64,000 nt of DNA from Pomacea canaliculata. Lineage: Eukaryota; Mollusca; Gastropoda; Architaenioglossa; Ampullariidae. Positions 39,340-53,370 of this stretch are shown here, piece by piece. The number at the start of each line of letters is the position of its first letter. Position 1 is the stretch's first letter. Under the pieces are notes generated by a model. The model was given only the letters and a program-made list of their open reading frames with translations, had not been told where the DNA came from and did no database searches. The stretch covers positions 4,681,872 to 4,745,871 of the forward strand of contig NC_037601.1 of NCBI RefSeq assembly GCF_003073045.1, read 5' to 3'. A program made the translations under genes and the position numbers.

Positions 39340-42300
39340 CATTAAAAAAAGTAGAGGCAAAGATCTGATTAGGTAAAGCAGCATAAAACACTATCCACGG
39401 AGTCTTGATAGTACATCGTAACTACGGAAGAAAAGTAGTTTTTCTACTGATATGCCATACATGCACCCTGTAGTGTATGAGTTATTTTTATTAACTTTCA
39501 ATCTGATAACGAAGAGATTGAAACAAATTTGGATGATGAGGACAGATTTTCCTTTGTCGGTCTTTCGCAGTTAAATTCTGTAACCTATTAAAAAAGTATC
39601 CATAAAGTGTAACAGCGTGCGCCATCTACAACATGGTCCATCGAAGCAAAGTGTCTTCTTGGGGAATTCCTCGGCAAGAGACAAGAGAAATTTAAAGTTC
39701 GTGTTTAAGTCACGTGTAAATGATGCATCGTGTTGTAAAAATTTCATTAACAGCCCGAGCAATGAATAGCTGGGAATGTATCCCTCGCCTGGCTGGGGAT
39801 TACGTATGTTATCCTTCATCTTTCTCTCAAGGCCAGGCAAGTTCCCCCGCGCCCTGTGGAGGGTCCACACTCTTGCAGTCCACCTTGCCATAGTCCAGAC
39901 CACCTTATTTCGAAGTTTGATCGAGGAGAGGATTGCACAAGATTATACACTCGGGTAGCATCGCTACAGCCACAGATACGCCCTAAGGTTGGCAAGGGTC
40001 CCGCCCACCTCCTCTGACTCGCCTTCTTGTCACAAGTATAGCAAGTCCTTCCTTCTGTATTCCTCTAACTCTTGTCTGCACAACACCAAGCTGCTTGTGA
40101 CTTGGTAAGTGGCATCGAAATCTATAACATGTAATATACATACCACAACTATATATATAACACAAGAAGGATCTTGATATAGCCAGCTTAGTTGGACCAG
40201 AGAAAACATTGTTATATCGAAAATTCGTTTTTAGTTTTGTACTATTCTTTAATCTTCTTTCACTAAAGTAGATTTCTAAGAAACACAAAGAAGAAAATAA
40301 TACGTAATTTTTTTTCCACTTACATAAGAAAAAATTAAAAATTTTAAATTAATAAACCTGTCAAACCCTAAGACATAACAAATACCACAAAGAAAATGTA
40401 AGTAACGTATGCTTTATTGTATTCAAATAAAGGAAATCAGAATGTACTGAAAAAACTCATTTTTGGCTGGACCAGATTCTGGAAAGAAATTGTAAGCAGA
40501 GCGTTTTCGAAGCGACTAAGGTACCGAGCCACGTGATCGTTTGTCATACGAGACGAGCAAGAAAAACCGTCACCGTCGAGGGCCTCAAGTAATAATCGTG
40601 ATCGTGAAGCCGAGGACCTTCTTCAAGACGCGCTTCCAATGGTTGTTTTCGTGGATCTGATGATCCTAAGATCCAGTGCCGTGTGAGGTAGGTACTCCAC
40701 CTTGACATTATCCAGGCGGAAGTGGAAGGTTGTGGACAAATCAGTTGGCGATCATAAAGAGAAGCTCCGTTTCTTCTTTATTTCGGTGTCAAGGCTCAAC
40801 AAAGTCTGAAAAAGCGGCTAGGTCTGTTTGCGAGGACTCTCGGCTTTAGTTTCAGATCCTCTGACATGATGCAACACAGGCAAAACTGGGATTTCTTTTC
40901 TCTTCAACAAGGATCTCTTTTGAAAGTGCAAAGGGGAAGCAGCTGGTAGAAAAATGGCTGTTTCATCCGAATTAAAATATCCTCATCATTGTGCGATAAA
41001 AGGAGTTTCTTGACTTATCTCAGCCGCGAATTGCTTCTTCTGAAATGCTATACCTTCAACCACCGAAATGCTATAGCTACAAAAAGCTGTTCACACAGCA
41101 GGAATGGCTCGAGAGCAAGTTTGTCCGAGGAACTCTGCAAGTTATACAGCTTTCGTCTTGCATAAATAGGATACACAGGATACATAGACTCGTGCAAGTA
41201 CAAAAACCCAAAGTACAAAGAGCATTTTCAAGATCTTCAGGAGAGCAATCTCTATTTTATATTTGGAAAGGCTTCCACTGTGATGTGGGATAGGAGAAAT
41301 CATTTTCATTTTCAAATGTCCCAGTCTATTCATATTTACCTTCACATTCACAAACGCATACACGTGCAATCGTGAAGTGCAGATGTGTGGTTTGAAGAAG
41401 GCAGGTTTTTTTCCCCCTGTACAACGATTACGTCACTGCATGTCGTGGGATACTCCACGTGACAGAACTGCCCATCAACATTCATTATTACTCGGCTCCA
41501 CTCACTCCCTGTCTCCAGCGCCCTGCTTGCATTCCTCCAACGATGCTTTCAACGCCCGGGGTCAATGGCAGGGCAGGTTCAACGGGCAAACATTTGCTCA
41601 CAGCCAAATCGCTAGCGAAAAGGTTTGGGAACACCCCCGTCCACCACTCCTTCGCCTTCGACCCTTGTGCACCTTCCCATCTCGTCCAGAAGGGACAGAG
41701 AGGACGGCGGATAAAATAAAAAGAAACCCAAAACAAAGGGCAAGTTCACCAACTAGTCCTCCGTGTGGGCGAATCTCAACAAAGAATTTTAATAGCCTAC
41801 TAATGTCAGCAAGTCTACTTTAGGTAAAATTCAGGAAGATGTAGCTACATTAACAAAAATTACAGCGGCAACAGCAACAACAACAAATGTCAGAAAGGCT
41901 AAAAAAAATTAAAGATGCGAAATAAAAAAAAAAACAAACCTACAGCATCTGTCGTTGAAAACTCTCTCTCAGACTGCTTGTTCTCGATAGACTGAGCTGT
42001 GCTCACTGCATCAAGACCAGGGAGAATGTTTTATGTCGGATATTGTCAAGAGGTCTGACATTATTGACCAAACTTTCAACAGTGTTCCGACTCTTCACTG
42101 TTTGGCCCCCGCTGAAGTCGGCTGTACACACTGGGAGGGGTCTGTACATTGTTAGGCAAGTTTGTATGAAGGGAGGCCCCGGCCAGTGTGTCTGTCTGTG
42201 TTCGTCTGAAGCTTACCGAGACAAGATACACAATGAGCTATTCTTCCCTCCTCTTGACTGGCAAATCATACCAGGCACGAAATGAAGGTAGAAGTTCTGT

Positions 42301-42880
42301 CTTGCCTTGTATATGTAATTGCAGCGGTCAACATGTGACAATCTCTAGATTGCTTAGTCCAGCCGATGTCTCCAGACCAAGAAAACTTGAAAGTCTATGT
42401 CTTCGTCAGTCCTGTGGATGCTGAAAACTTGGGCTATCATTCTCTTAACTTCTTTCTATATTTTTTGAGTGTACACAGTGTACCTTGTGCCTCTGGCGGC
42501 TGGCAAGGCTGGTCACCGCGTGCATAGAAACCAGTTTGCGAGAGGAAGAGACGAGAGCTGCAGCCTGGTGATAAGGTGCCATCCAGATCCCTCCCTTCCC
42601 CGGATGTTGGCCAGCATTTCACAGTTACAGTTTGTCCCTCACATGTGTCTAAGGACATGGTTGCTGTGCCTTGCATCCTCCAAGTATCACAGACATCTAT
42701 GCTGTGGCTTATCCTCTCTATGTGTTGCAGCACATCTCTGCATCTCTGCATCTCGACATCTCTTTGTACTTAGTGTTAAAATGTACTTGAGAAATGAAAC
42801 TTCAATCAAATGAACATAGACTGAATAAAAAATTATTTATAACAAGTGCACTTTCCATTTTGGCAGTCGGGCCTGTCCAA
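39340..42880. other. Non-coding stretch
   Basis: There is no supported gene. The longest plus ORF (41377-41823, 148 codons) overlaps long ORFs in other frames and on the other strand and has no motif. A few A-rich and AAC runs occur near 41860-41940. Confidence 0.55.
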
Positions 42881-42913
42881 GGACTTCCACGGGCCGCACT
42901 TTGCCCACCCCTG
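42835..42913. mobile_element. Possible hAT DNA transposon end
   Basis: TTTGCCCACCCCTG (42900-42913) is the reverse complement of CAGGGGTGGGCAAA, a terminal inverted repeat typical of hAT (Charlie-like) elements. It is preceded by CACGGGCCGCAC, also usual near such ends. I could not find the opposite terminus or the 8-bp target duplication, so this is probably a solo end or fragment. Confidence 0.45.
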
Positions 42914-42919
42914 GTCTAC

Positions 42920-45900
42920 GAGACGCATGCTGGACTGCGCATGACCGGAAACGCCACAGGTTTTCATTTGCGAGAATTGCGAGAAGCTTAAAAGGTTCGC
43001 ATTAGTGCAAATGAAGAATTAGGTTTGTTAAGATGGCGTCAGCCCACGACTAAAGCTAAGAAATACATTCACTTAAAAAGAGTTTAAAAAAGAATGTCAG
43101 CCGGAGTGGTATTGTCCTTTTACAGTGCTTGAGGTGAAAGACGATGTAAGTTTTCGAAGACAACAGGAAATACTTAAATTATAAAGACATTTGAGTTTTT
43201 CTAGTTAGAAAAGAATCTTATTTGTCTTGAAGCCTGAGATATGTTGAGAAAACATGTCTTACCGTTAATTCACCAGCAGCGACGGTGTTTTTAATTGTCA
43301 AGATATTTTTTGTTCGTAAACAGTTTATTTGTCGTAAAGTTCAAGATAAGTTGAGGATAATATTTCCCACTATTAATTCACCGACATCGACGGTATTTGT
43401 TTTTAATCTCATTGCACATGTTCTGTACTTTAAGATATAATTTTGTGGGAGGAATTCAATTTCCTTTATGAGCTTCTCTAGGGCTTCAAACAGATGGGAA
43501 CTGAAACTTTTTTTTTTTTTTTTAAAGCCAGAGGCAGAGATTGTGCCAGTGATGTCTAAGACCACCCTGTCGCAAGCCTCACTGACTTATGATCACAGTT
43601 CAGTATTTAAGTGTCAGACGACTCTGGGTACGAGGTCTACCCAAGACTGGGCTTTCTTACCAAAAAAATACATCGTACCAAATTTAAAGGTCTAGTGGGG
43701 TGCAATTTTTGTAAACAATGGACAAAACTCAGTGCAAAAGAGTTAAAAATAAGCTTTATCCAATTATAAAGAAAAAAATGGCCTCTCCCCCCATTATGTC
43801 TTTAAACGACGATTTCGAGTAAAATTCGTTTTTAGTATTGCCAGAAGGTGAATTTATAGTTTTATAAATCTTTGACACGGGGAGATATCATCTTGACCTC
43901 ATCTGATCCGGGGACTTCTCGGTGTCTTTTGTTTGTGCTGGGGTGGGGCGTGGTGTAGACACCGTGATCAAGTAGTCTGTACTGGACTGGACACTGTGTC
44001 CCTCCATAATTGGTCATCGAGCGGAGACTCGTTGTCTGGCGGGCGGCATTGTTGTTGTTTTGTCTACAGCTTGATTGATAAGTCGGTATGTTTGTGCTCA
44101 CTGAAACAGATGGTTACCTCTCAAGTCAAACCTCAGCAAAACCCCTTCGCTCTCAACTCAATAGCGATTCCTCATTGAAGCCGGAACATTGTCGGACATT
44201 GCCATGAAGCAAATAACTTATTTCTATGGTTTCCACGAAATCTGGTTAGAGTATAGGAAGCTGGCTCTTGCTACTGGGAGGGTGTGAGATGGGGGGACTT
44301 GTTATTGCGATGCATGTGCACAGGTCATCCTGGAACTGCAGAACTCTTTCACGAAAAGCGATTGCAGAATTCACGACTTTCTCACCGTCCTCAGGAGCAG
44401 AGGAGGTTTGATTGTCTGGAAATAGTTCTGGGTGGAGACAGGTACTCTCAGGTGCCACGTACAGGTGCTGCTAATGGGGCGCTTTGACAGGTGAGTCGAT
44501 TACTGACGATGTTTGGTTCAAAGCTTTTGGGTGGCAGCCAGGATAGCTATCATCAGGGCAGTTTTCAAATGAGTTGTGCTTTCTTACTTTCTTCTAATGC
44601 GCGTTTGGCTAGGTTTAGCATGCTTCAAAATATAATCATCTTTTATCTATATCCTTCCTCTTTTCTTTTTCAAGACTTACTTTTCCGACCGCAAGACCGT
44701 TAAGAGGATCATAGTCATCATTCCGCGAGTAACAAGAATCGAGCAAACCGTCCTCAGAATTGGACTGAGGCAATGCTTACTAAATCTCTCCTGGAAACGC
44801 AGCTGCCATCCAAAAGTTTTTGGAAGATGAAATTTAGTCACACGTGTCTTTTGTTAACAGCAGCCTCTCCAGACAGGAAGTCAGCATTGATGCCTCCCCA
44901 CCTTCCCTGCCTCCAATGAAAACCGTGTTTACAGTATATTGTCGAGAAGAACTAAAGACTCTCCCCTCGTATTTCTGAGGAACATGAGAGAGAGAACACC
45001 CTTTTGAAATTCTTCTCTTCCTTCGTTCCGTCCCCGCCATCCCTCAAGCCGTCCACGTAAGAATGAAGAAACATATGTGACAGTCCTCAGCATCTTTGGT
45101 CCTTCCTTTTGAAGAGATTACAGGGGCATGGCCTGGCGCAGGCCTGACAAATGAGTGGACAAATATAATTGTTGTGACACGACAACTGTAGGCTTGGCGG
45201 CACGTGCAATTTGCAGTGCTCTCCCCTTCCCACCCTCTTGTGTGACCGACAATGGCAGAAAACAAATACGTCCTTCTTTGAAATGGACGGGTCTGCCTCG
45301 AGGCGCGAGGGGTCTGCACAGCGTCATCCTGTAGTCTCGTTCCTGCGCTTCTCCGAGATTTGGAGAGGGCGCGATCGCGCGGCATTTGTCAGTATTGGTG
45401 CAGATAGGAACCAGGGCCATCTTGCCTCGTTCTGAGATCTAATAATTTGGGGAAAAATTTCGCTCCTGCGTCCTATCAAGCGAGGCCCTCGCACCTCTGG
45501 CCGAAGAGCCACCCTGCCAAGCGGCCCCAGAAGGAGACCGTTCGCAGATGATGATAAATTGCGCAAGGGAGGGAACTAAAGAAACTCCCTTGGCACCCGC
45601 AACCGCTTATTTCCGCGGGCAGACAATGTTGTGCAGCGCCAGTCTGTTTTATCTCCTCACGTGGCTTCTTTCCCTTTCGGAATTTGTTCTGAAGCTGGAG
45701 GCTGTTTTGATGCCCTGTAGTTGTTATTTTTATTGTTGTTGTTTTTGGGTGGCAAGTAAGAGAGAAATGTTAGCTTCCGTTCACGTCCATAGTTCATTTC
45801 GTCACTCTGTTCACTTCCACCTTGTTTGTGAAGAAAACCTGAAGCAACAAGCAGCTAGTGTGCATTCTTAAAGTGCTAGTAGGGTGCACATTTTTTAAAT

Positions 45901-47140
45901 GCTCAGCGCAAAATAATATTTCAGCAAATCACCCCCCTACCGTCCTCAGGAGATGCCATACATTAACTGCCCTTCACCCAGGTATAAGAAAAATAAAGTT
46001 TTGTACAACGAAACCGTTAGATAAGGAATACATTCCACTTTGTCTTGTCAGAAAACAGTTTGTATATCGCATGGAAGGATTGACAGGGGGTACTTTTCAG
46101 GGGACTGGGGAGTGGGAGTGGAGTGTGTGTGAGGGTCTGATAGTCATGTGATTTGCTCACACCTCAATGTTGCCGAGAGCTCTGTTGTCGATAAAGTCTT
46201 TACACCCGCTCCAAATCGAGACATCTTTAAAACGAAGGAAGCCTGCATAAACATGGACGGCTGCTGATGAAAATCGACCGCTTGGAAGAAAAAAAAAAGA
46301 GTAGTGCCGTTAAGAGTCATAAAAAATGAATGTATCCACGGGTACACATGTATTATAATGTTGGTTTGTTCTTGTTTACAGCATTAGTAGAAAAGAAGGC
46401 ACAGATCAGTTAGGCCACCAACTTGTATCAATGTTTCCAGACGATTTTTCCCAGTTTACTAAAACGAGGCTGGTGTATACAAAGCTTCCGGTTTAGTCAC
46501 ATTTATTGTTTAAGCTCGCCGAGACTAACAGCGGAGAACTTCACAAGAGGCTAAACGATGGTCTCGGCAGACAGACAGCAGTCCACCTATACACATCCGT
46601 GGTTAGGCTAATCGCTGGAAAACTGTTGGAGTTTCGTTATTTATGACATCGTCTTCCATATTTTCATCTGATTTATTATCTCTACAATCATCCGCAACAA
46701 ATCTGCCTTCCAATGGTAATGGAGTAAACAGGAAAGAGTGTTTCCAGCAGAGCTGTTGTTAATATTGATGATGACAGTTAATAATAATAAATAATCAGTG
46801 AGCTTGCCAAAGCCGACACCACCGCAGTTATTAATGACTGCTTTGCCGACAAAGTGGATAACTCTCTCTGTATGATGTAGTAATAACATACAGCCTCCAA
46901 GATAAAAATTCTGATGAAATTTATAGGGACCGTAATGGTTAATTAATTATGATGTTCACATTTTGTCCGGCAGCATGTTCATAAGATTGTCGCCTGTGGC
47001 GGGATGGTTGAACAATTATATTTAGAACATTTAGGGTTGGTCATGCATGAACACTGATGTAATGAGATAGTTCTCGTTGCAAATCTCTCCTCCCAGTATT
47101 ATTCAAGAAAAACATGACCAAACCAGGAGAAGCCATCGGT
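42920..47140. other. Non-coding stretch
   Basis: No gene is supported. The part 45040-45560 is GC-balanced and open on both strands and contains a perfect 12-bp palindrome GCGCGATCGCGC (45369-45380). It may be conserved regulatory DNA or chance. Confidence 0.5.
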
Positions 47141-47149
47141 TGTTGAAGT

Positions 47150-48250
47150 CGATATTACTTGTAGCCCTCGCCACCTCCACAAAGCAGACATTTCATTGGC
47201 AACAGCGATTCTGATGTATCGTTACACCTCTGGACTACATCGTCGGCAGCTGGCGCAATCTGGCCGCAGATGTCCGGGGCTGCAACATGGATTGTCTTAA
47301 AATCAATCTCTTGGCTTGAAGCCAGACACGCATCCTGTGGGTAACATCTGCCAGCAAAGTTTTGATTGCAATTAAAACTTGCGTACTCCTGTTGAAGCCA
47401 TTTATTAAACGCCAGGTTGCTTCATTAACCTGTCTGCAGGCGCTGTCGTCAAGGCCGCATCCACGAGGGGCAAAAGGACAGGGGGCATCCACGTGACCCA
47501 TCACCATCTTTGGTGTGCGAGCTGTCCGCGAACAGTCACGATGTTTTTGTTTGTTTGCGTGTTTGTGTGCCGCCAGATGGCGTGGCGTGAATGATGAAAA
47601 ACACGATTTGGTTGCATCTTACCTGCATCATCTGATTTTTTTTTTGGGAATAATAACCGTTTACCTCGATTCTCAGCCTGTAACTAAGCGTGCCAGTAAA
47701 TTTTAAAACAAAGTTCAAAAAAGCGGTTTTCTTTCTAAATATAAACTCAGGTCGTTGTTTGTGTGTGTCCTGCGCATGCGTACCACATCAACATTAATTT
47801 TCAGAGATCACGTGTTCATGTTATTTTAAATCTGTTGCTGTTAACAAACCATACTTACGATGAAGCTAACAACTGAATGACTGAAGCTGTACATGTGACT
47901 AGACTTGAACCCTCCCTCTCCAACTACCATCCCCCCAACCCGCTTCCCGGCTCACAAAATGATTTGCAAACAATCGCCGGAGCATCATCCCCCAGTTGGC
48001 GAAAGGTTGGTTGGTTTGCTGTCAGCACGCGACGGTTGCCCCCCAATTACCGCCGGCTACAGTTTGCTTACTATGGCGGCAAGGTACCCGGAGGAGAAGT
48101 GGATGTCCCGCTGCACAAAATATGATGCTTGCTTAAGAAATTAACCTGCTCCCCTTCTCCGCCCATTGCGTGCGGCCGGCCGGCTGGGAGGATCGATAAT
48201 GTCATCACATTAGCGCACGGTGTCTGCTAATTAGATGAGGAAGAAACACG
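47150..48250. other. Candidate conserved non-coding blocks
   Basis: Two stretches (about 47150-47500 and 47940-48250) differ from the AT-rich repeats around them: balanced GC, no low-complexity runs, and homeodomain-type cores (TTGCAATTAAAA, TTTATTAAAC, GCTAATTAGAT). Overlapping ORFs lack domain character. They look like enhancers to me, which is an inference from composition only. Confidence 0.35.
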
Positions 48251-48779
48251 CGACGTGCACGAGGCTGGGGAGAACAGTTGACTAACGGCTCACATGTTCA
48301 CATCCTCAGTCAAGTGGATACAGTATCTGGGAGCGACTGATGTAGATGAGGCTCAGTCCCATTCCTCCATTGTTTCTGTAGTTTGGTGTATGAACAGGCA
48401 TTAGAGGCTTGCATAGTAAGTATCAGGAATGTACCGCTGAAGTATAAATTAAGGAAGAGGCCTTCAAAGTCTAAAATGTAGTTTAAAACAGATAAAGAAT
48501 AGTTTATATACCTGCGGCGGTCTATGGAAGGAGTCATGTGACTTCAAATTGTAACGGTTTATTTGAAAATGGAAAAAAATCCAGGTTAAAAAGATTTATC
48601 CCTGTGTACATAGCGGGCCTCCTTCTCTCCTGTAAGCAGGTGTCAACAGTCAACAATCTATTATGTGTTTATATATATTTTAGAAATGTTTAGGTGAGTC
48701 AATAGTTTCATATGTCTGGGTAGTCGCTACAAGAAACCGTGAAGGAAAGTAATATGTAAAACGAATCTTCGCGCAGTCT

Positions 48780-48900
48780 TAACTCCTGATGCGGTTATAA
48801 AAAAACAAAAAACACAAAAACAAAAACAACAACAACAACAAAAAACAAACAAACAAACAAAAAAACACACAAAACAAAACAAAACCAACCAGGGAATGTT
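48780..48900 (+). repeat. A-rich (AAC/AAAC)n tract
   Basis: CAAAAACAAC- and ACAAACAAAC-type simple sequence, about 100 bases long, of the same kind as at 32953, 55445 and 58990. Confidence 0.9.
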
Positions 48901-48909
48901 TTCAGAAAG

Positions 48910-51900
48910 TAAACAAAAAGACAACGACAGTTGGCAATGACAATTGGAAATGACAATTATTTTTTCAGCGAGGAGGATAACATAAATAATACACTTTTCT
49001 AAGTGTTACAAAAGTTGTACTCTAACACCGATCTTTTCTTTATTTCACTTGCCATACCCTCCTGGCCCCGTTCCCTGTCGCCTCCTCCCACACAAGACGC
49101 CATGCTTTATTAATCATCCCGTTCTCATCAGATAAAATGAAAATATTTTGTTCCCGCAACTCTTATCAACATCTCCAGGCTCGGATCAGGCTGGGAGGCA
49201 GATGAGGGTGGAGGTGATAGTTCTGTGCAAACATACTTAGCCTTATCATCAGCCCTTTTGTTGTTGCCTACAGCCTTGCTGCCCAACAACAATGAAAGAA
49301 GATGATGCTAGGAGAGGTTCGGAGGCGGAGTGGTCCGGTCAGCTGCCAATCTCGAGGGTCGGGGGGAGACATGGCGTGCGCAGTCTGCTTTAATAAATAA
49401 TTCAATTACTTTATGAATTTATTCAGCAATGAATGGACTGTGCACCTGCTCTACTTGGTGCCGGCTAAAACAATCGCCCACCGGAGAGAAGGGGGAAAGA
49501 ATATAGAGGGGGGTTTTCTAGTCAACTTTATTATTAAAAGACTTGCATGGTGCGAGACGAAATGTAAATGGTATTTTTAAATACTAAAAAATTCAAATAG
49601 TTTTTCTGCTCATTCTTTCAGAGTCTGAAGCAACACAGAGAGAGGTAAGCGGGTTTAACTGGTTCGGTCCAGTCCATTTCAACATCAATAATTTGTTTGT
49701 TTGTTTTTTTCGGCGACATCTTTGCATCGTGCAATGAGCGAAACACGCCACCCGGATATTCATCCAGGCTGGGAGGGACAGAAGAAAGGGTGGGTTGACA
49801 GACGGGTGACATGGACAGGTTGACGGACTGTCAGGGTTAACGACAGACTGCTGTGGTTGTTGTGGATCCCAGGCAAGAGTTTATCGCAGTTGCCTCCCTT
49901 GCACTGTGAGGCGCAGCAATCGTCTGCGGCATCCTCGATAATCTTTCTTCTCTACCGACGAGATCTTTGAGCTCAATAGCAATAACAACATCGTCAAAAC
50001 TTGATGAGAGTATTTGAGTACGTGTGTGTGTGAACGCGTGCACGTGGGTGAGTGGTCTTTGTTAAGGGAGACAACTTTTATTCAGCGACAGGTGATTTGC
50101 AAGGATGATGTCACCTAATATTTTTTTAATTAGTCCCTAGTACTCTGATAACATATTATTACTGCTACAAAGACCTTTCCAGAACTCGAGTAATTGCAGA
50201 ATATGTTAACATTTTCTCGTGCTAATTATTTTGTACTCTGGGCTCAGGTGCAGCCAGGGACAAATTAGCTTACGTAGTCGTCATGTTCATTAACCCGTCG
50301 CAAGAAAAGTGGAGGACAGAGAGAAAAAAAGCAGATAAACAACAGTCGTTGAGTGAGAGAGGGCTTAATATTTACAGTTCATTCACCGACAAAGAAATCT
50401 TGTTAATGTTATGAGGTCACCTCGCGATTTAAAAATCGCACTTTTAAAAACAGGATTTTACAAGCCTCCGCTCAAAACCAACAACATTATTTATTATCAT
50501 TAGTAGTGCTTTTGTTAAATTATTTTACGTGTTTACTAAATAATTATTTTTAAATGATTTTTTTTATTGCATAATATATAAATACACGAGAAATTTACAA
50601 ATATACATGAAAAAACATAATATTTTATCACAGCAAAAACAAAAAGCAAATAACGAGCCATCCAACGCAATGTGTTAACACTTCTTTGTGAAATGTTTAC
50701 TAAATTATTAATTAAAATTGAAAAGCAGTGTAACAGTTTTTTCTATTTTTTAAATGATAACGATTGTTTAGATTTCGTGGAGCAGAAAACGATGCACACG
50801 TGTTGTTATGAAAATACCACGTGATCACTCATCAACTTGTTTGGAAAGCTCATCCAGAGATGTTATTAAGTGCAATGTGGCATTCTATGTTATGTTGCGT
50901 GAGTCCGTCTTTTTTCTGCAAAGCGCCATAAGCCTGTTTATAGGACCGGGATAAGTTCACTGTATTATTATTATCATTTACACATTTTTAATATTTGCGA
51001 GAGAGACTGTAAATACCAGCATAAATAATTTGGATGTACTCAGTGTATGTTATTAACGTTGGCAGACAAAACAATCTCATGAAAATAATCAACAAAGATA
51101 TTTTGTATTTTTATTGTATCGTATGTTGCGATATGACAAACACAGAGATGCTCGCCGCGAGATGAAGATGCAGGTCCGACACGAGGAGCCCCATTATGAA
51201 GACATGATGTGCGTGGACCCAGCGTGACCTCCCTAAGGGCCCGCGAGTCTGGCGTCTCAGATGTCCACGCACGCGCAGTCGGACAAAAGGCGCGCGCTGT
51301 TTGCATGAACCACGGAGGGACGTCAGCCCGCGTCAGGGAGACGTGCAACCCGGGCACGCGCTGTGACGTCTGAACGCTGGGCTAGCTTATAGCCATCAAC
51401 GATCGAAGGACAGACAGAAGAAAAAAAGGACGGATAGATGAACAGACTACTGACTGCATTGTTTTTTTCTTCTATGTGCGTGTTGAAGAGTTCGCCTTGC
51501 ACGGGCCGTCAGATATTAGTGCGCGTGACGTGCATGTCCGTCACAACCACAGACAGCGACTGTCGAGTCTGTCATCGAGTTAAGTCATCACATTAAGACC
51601 GCCGATGCAATGCAGCCCTGATGAGGATGATGATGAAACGTCACCTTGACCGAAGTTGTGACGTGTCTGATGGCCATCAGCTGCTGAAGGGCAGCGTGTA
51701 TCGGCCACGCGACCGTACACACGACCGGCCACACGACTGATGCCTGCAGGAATGGCTTCATTCAAACAGGCTGTCACTATGCTGCATCAATTAGGAGGAG
51801 ATCCACCTCCTTGGTCTGAACAATTCTTTGGCATGCATTTACTCACACCCACGCACACGCAGGAGTCATTCTACTCAAACTTTTAAAAATTTCGTTGTTT

Positions 51901-53270
51901 ATTTATAGGAAAATTCGTTTAAAAAGTAATTTTAATTTTTTAAAACATTTTTGTCTTTCGCCTTGTCTGATGTCTAACAAGTGATATATAACAGCTGACC
52001 AGCTTAATAACATTCAGTCCGAGGGAGTCTCGTTTTCGGTTTTCGATTAAAGCAATCAACTGTTTTCATTTCAGCAGCATGTAGTTGTCTTAAAATATTG
52101 GTGACGTGTTCAGATAAAGGTTATCAAGAAGATGATGATGAAGAAGACATCCTCCTCCTCCTCCTCCAAGTGGTTATGTCCATCTCCTACAGTTTGTAGA
52201 TAATCATAATTTTACAAGAATGCAGCAACAGGAGGTTTTTCTTCAATGAATGTTTAGTTATCTACCCATGTTGAGCGACAGAAGATCTTCCCTTCTAACT
52301 CTTCCCCACCTTCTCTCTCTCTCGCACATTTTTTTGCGGTGGTCGTGTGAGAGAGAAAGGAGGGATTGCCAGTAATGAAAGCACAGTGCAGAAGATGATA
52401 CTTAGCCCAGTTCTGCCGAGTTTAATACCCACTGCGAAAAGGGGGCTTGAAACTATTTGCAAGCAAAAATTGCCTGACAATTAGAGCCGCGGCCCGGGCG
52501 CGCCACCTGCCACCCGGTTTAATGGCAGCCGCGTAATGAATAATATACTAATAAATGTGTTTGCTCTACACCCGCCACTTGATTAGCCCCACGGAAGGTT
52601 GCGCCTACCAGCAGACACCCAGGCTGTTGAGGGAGGAAATTACCTGCTGCCCCAAACTCTCCGTTCACTGCACCTGCGTCTTCAAACGCTTGAAAGTGGA
52701 ATGGACGGGCAACTGACAGAAAAGGAGGATGGGTAGGAGACCAGAAATTTTGAAAGACAGAATCCTAAAAAGAAAGAAATGAACGGCTGCTCTCGTGGAT
52801 GAAAATTTAAAAAAAACAGCATTAATTACTAAAGACGTTGAAGAGGAATATTTCAAAAAAAAAAAAAAAAAAAAAGGAAAGAATAAAAAAATAAACAAGT
52901 ATTGTTGGACAGAGGTTTTTCTTGATGCTTACGTATACAAAGTTTGTTGATGTTTATCTATGTTTATGTTTATTGATATTTAATTGTGATGCGTGTTTAA
53001 AAAAAATCGTTGGGATAGGTGTTTACTTTGTATCATGGCTTTCTCTTCTTGTTGATGTGATTATGCTTCTAGCTGTGCGGAATGAAGCTGTAGGTGAGAG
53101 AGAGAGAGAGCGGTGAAAGGATAGCTAAAGGGTTTTTTAAATTAAAAAAATTGTCAGCTGGTTTAAAACACAAGAATATGTTGCTATTGATCCTAAAAAT
53201 CATACAAAACAAATGCACTGAAAGTCCTCCCATTCCTTACTAATTAACCTTTTCCTTTGTCCATTTTTTC
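48910..53270. other. Non-coding stretch
   Basis: I see no gene. It has possible regulatory blocks at 49370-49480 and 52480-52620, a short CTCCTCCTC run (52150-52170), poly-A at 52853-52875 and a (GA)n run at 53095-53111. Confidence 0.5.
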
Positions 53271-53274
53271 TGTT

Positions 53275-53370
53275 CTTTTTCTTTCGTTCTGCTTCCTCGC
53301 TCTTTTCTTTCTTTCTGCTTGCTCACTCTTTTAATTTCTTTCTTTCTTTTTTTCTTTCTTTCTTTCTAAC
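53275..53370 (+). repeat. Pyrimidine tract with (TTTC)n
   Basis: About 95 bases are almost purely C and T, ending in repeated TTTC units near 53334-53367. Confidence 0.85.

Noticed and set aside
41377..41823. 148-codon plus-strand ORF
   Set aside because: Three overlapping ORFs of similar size occur on both strands. There is no recognisable domain.
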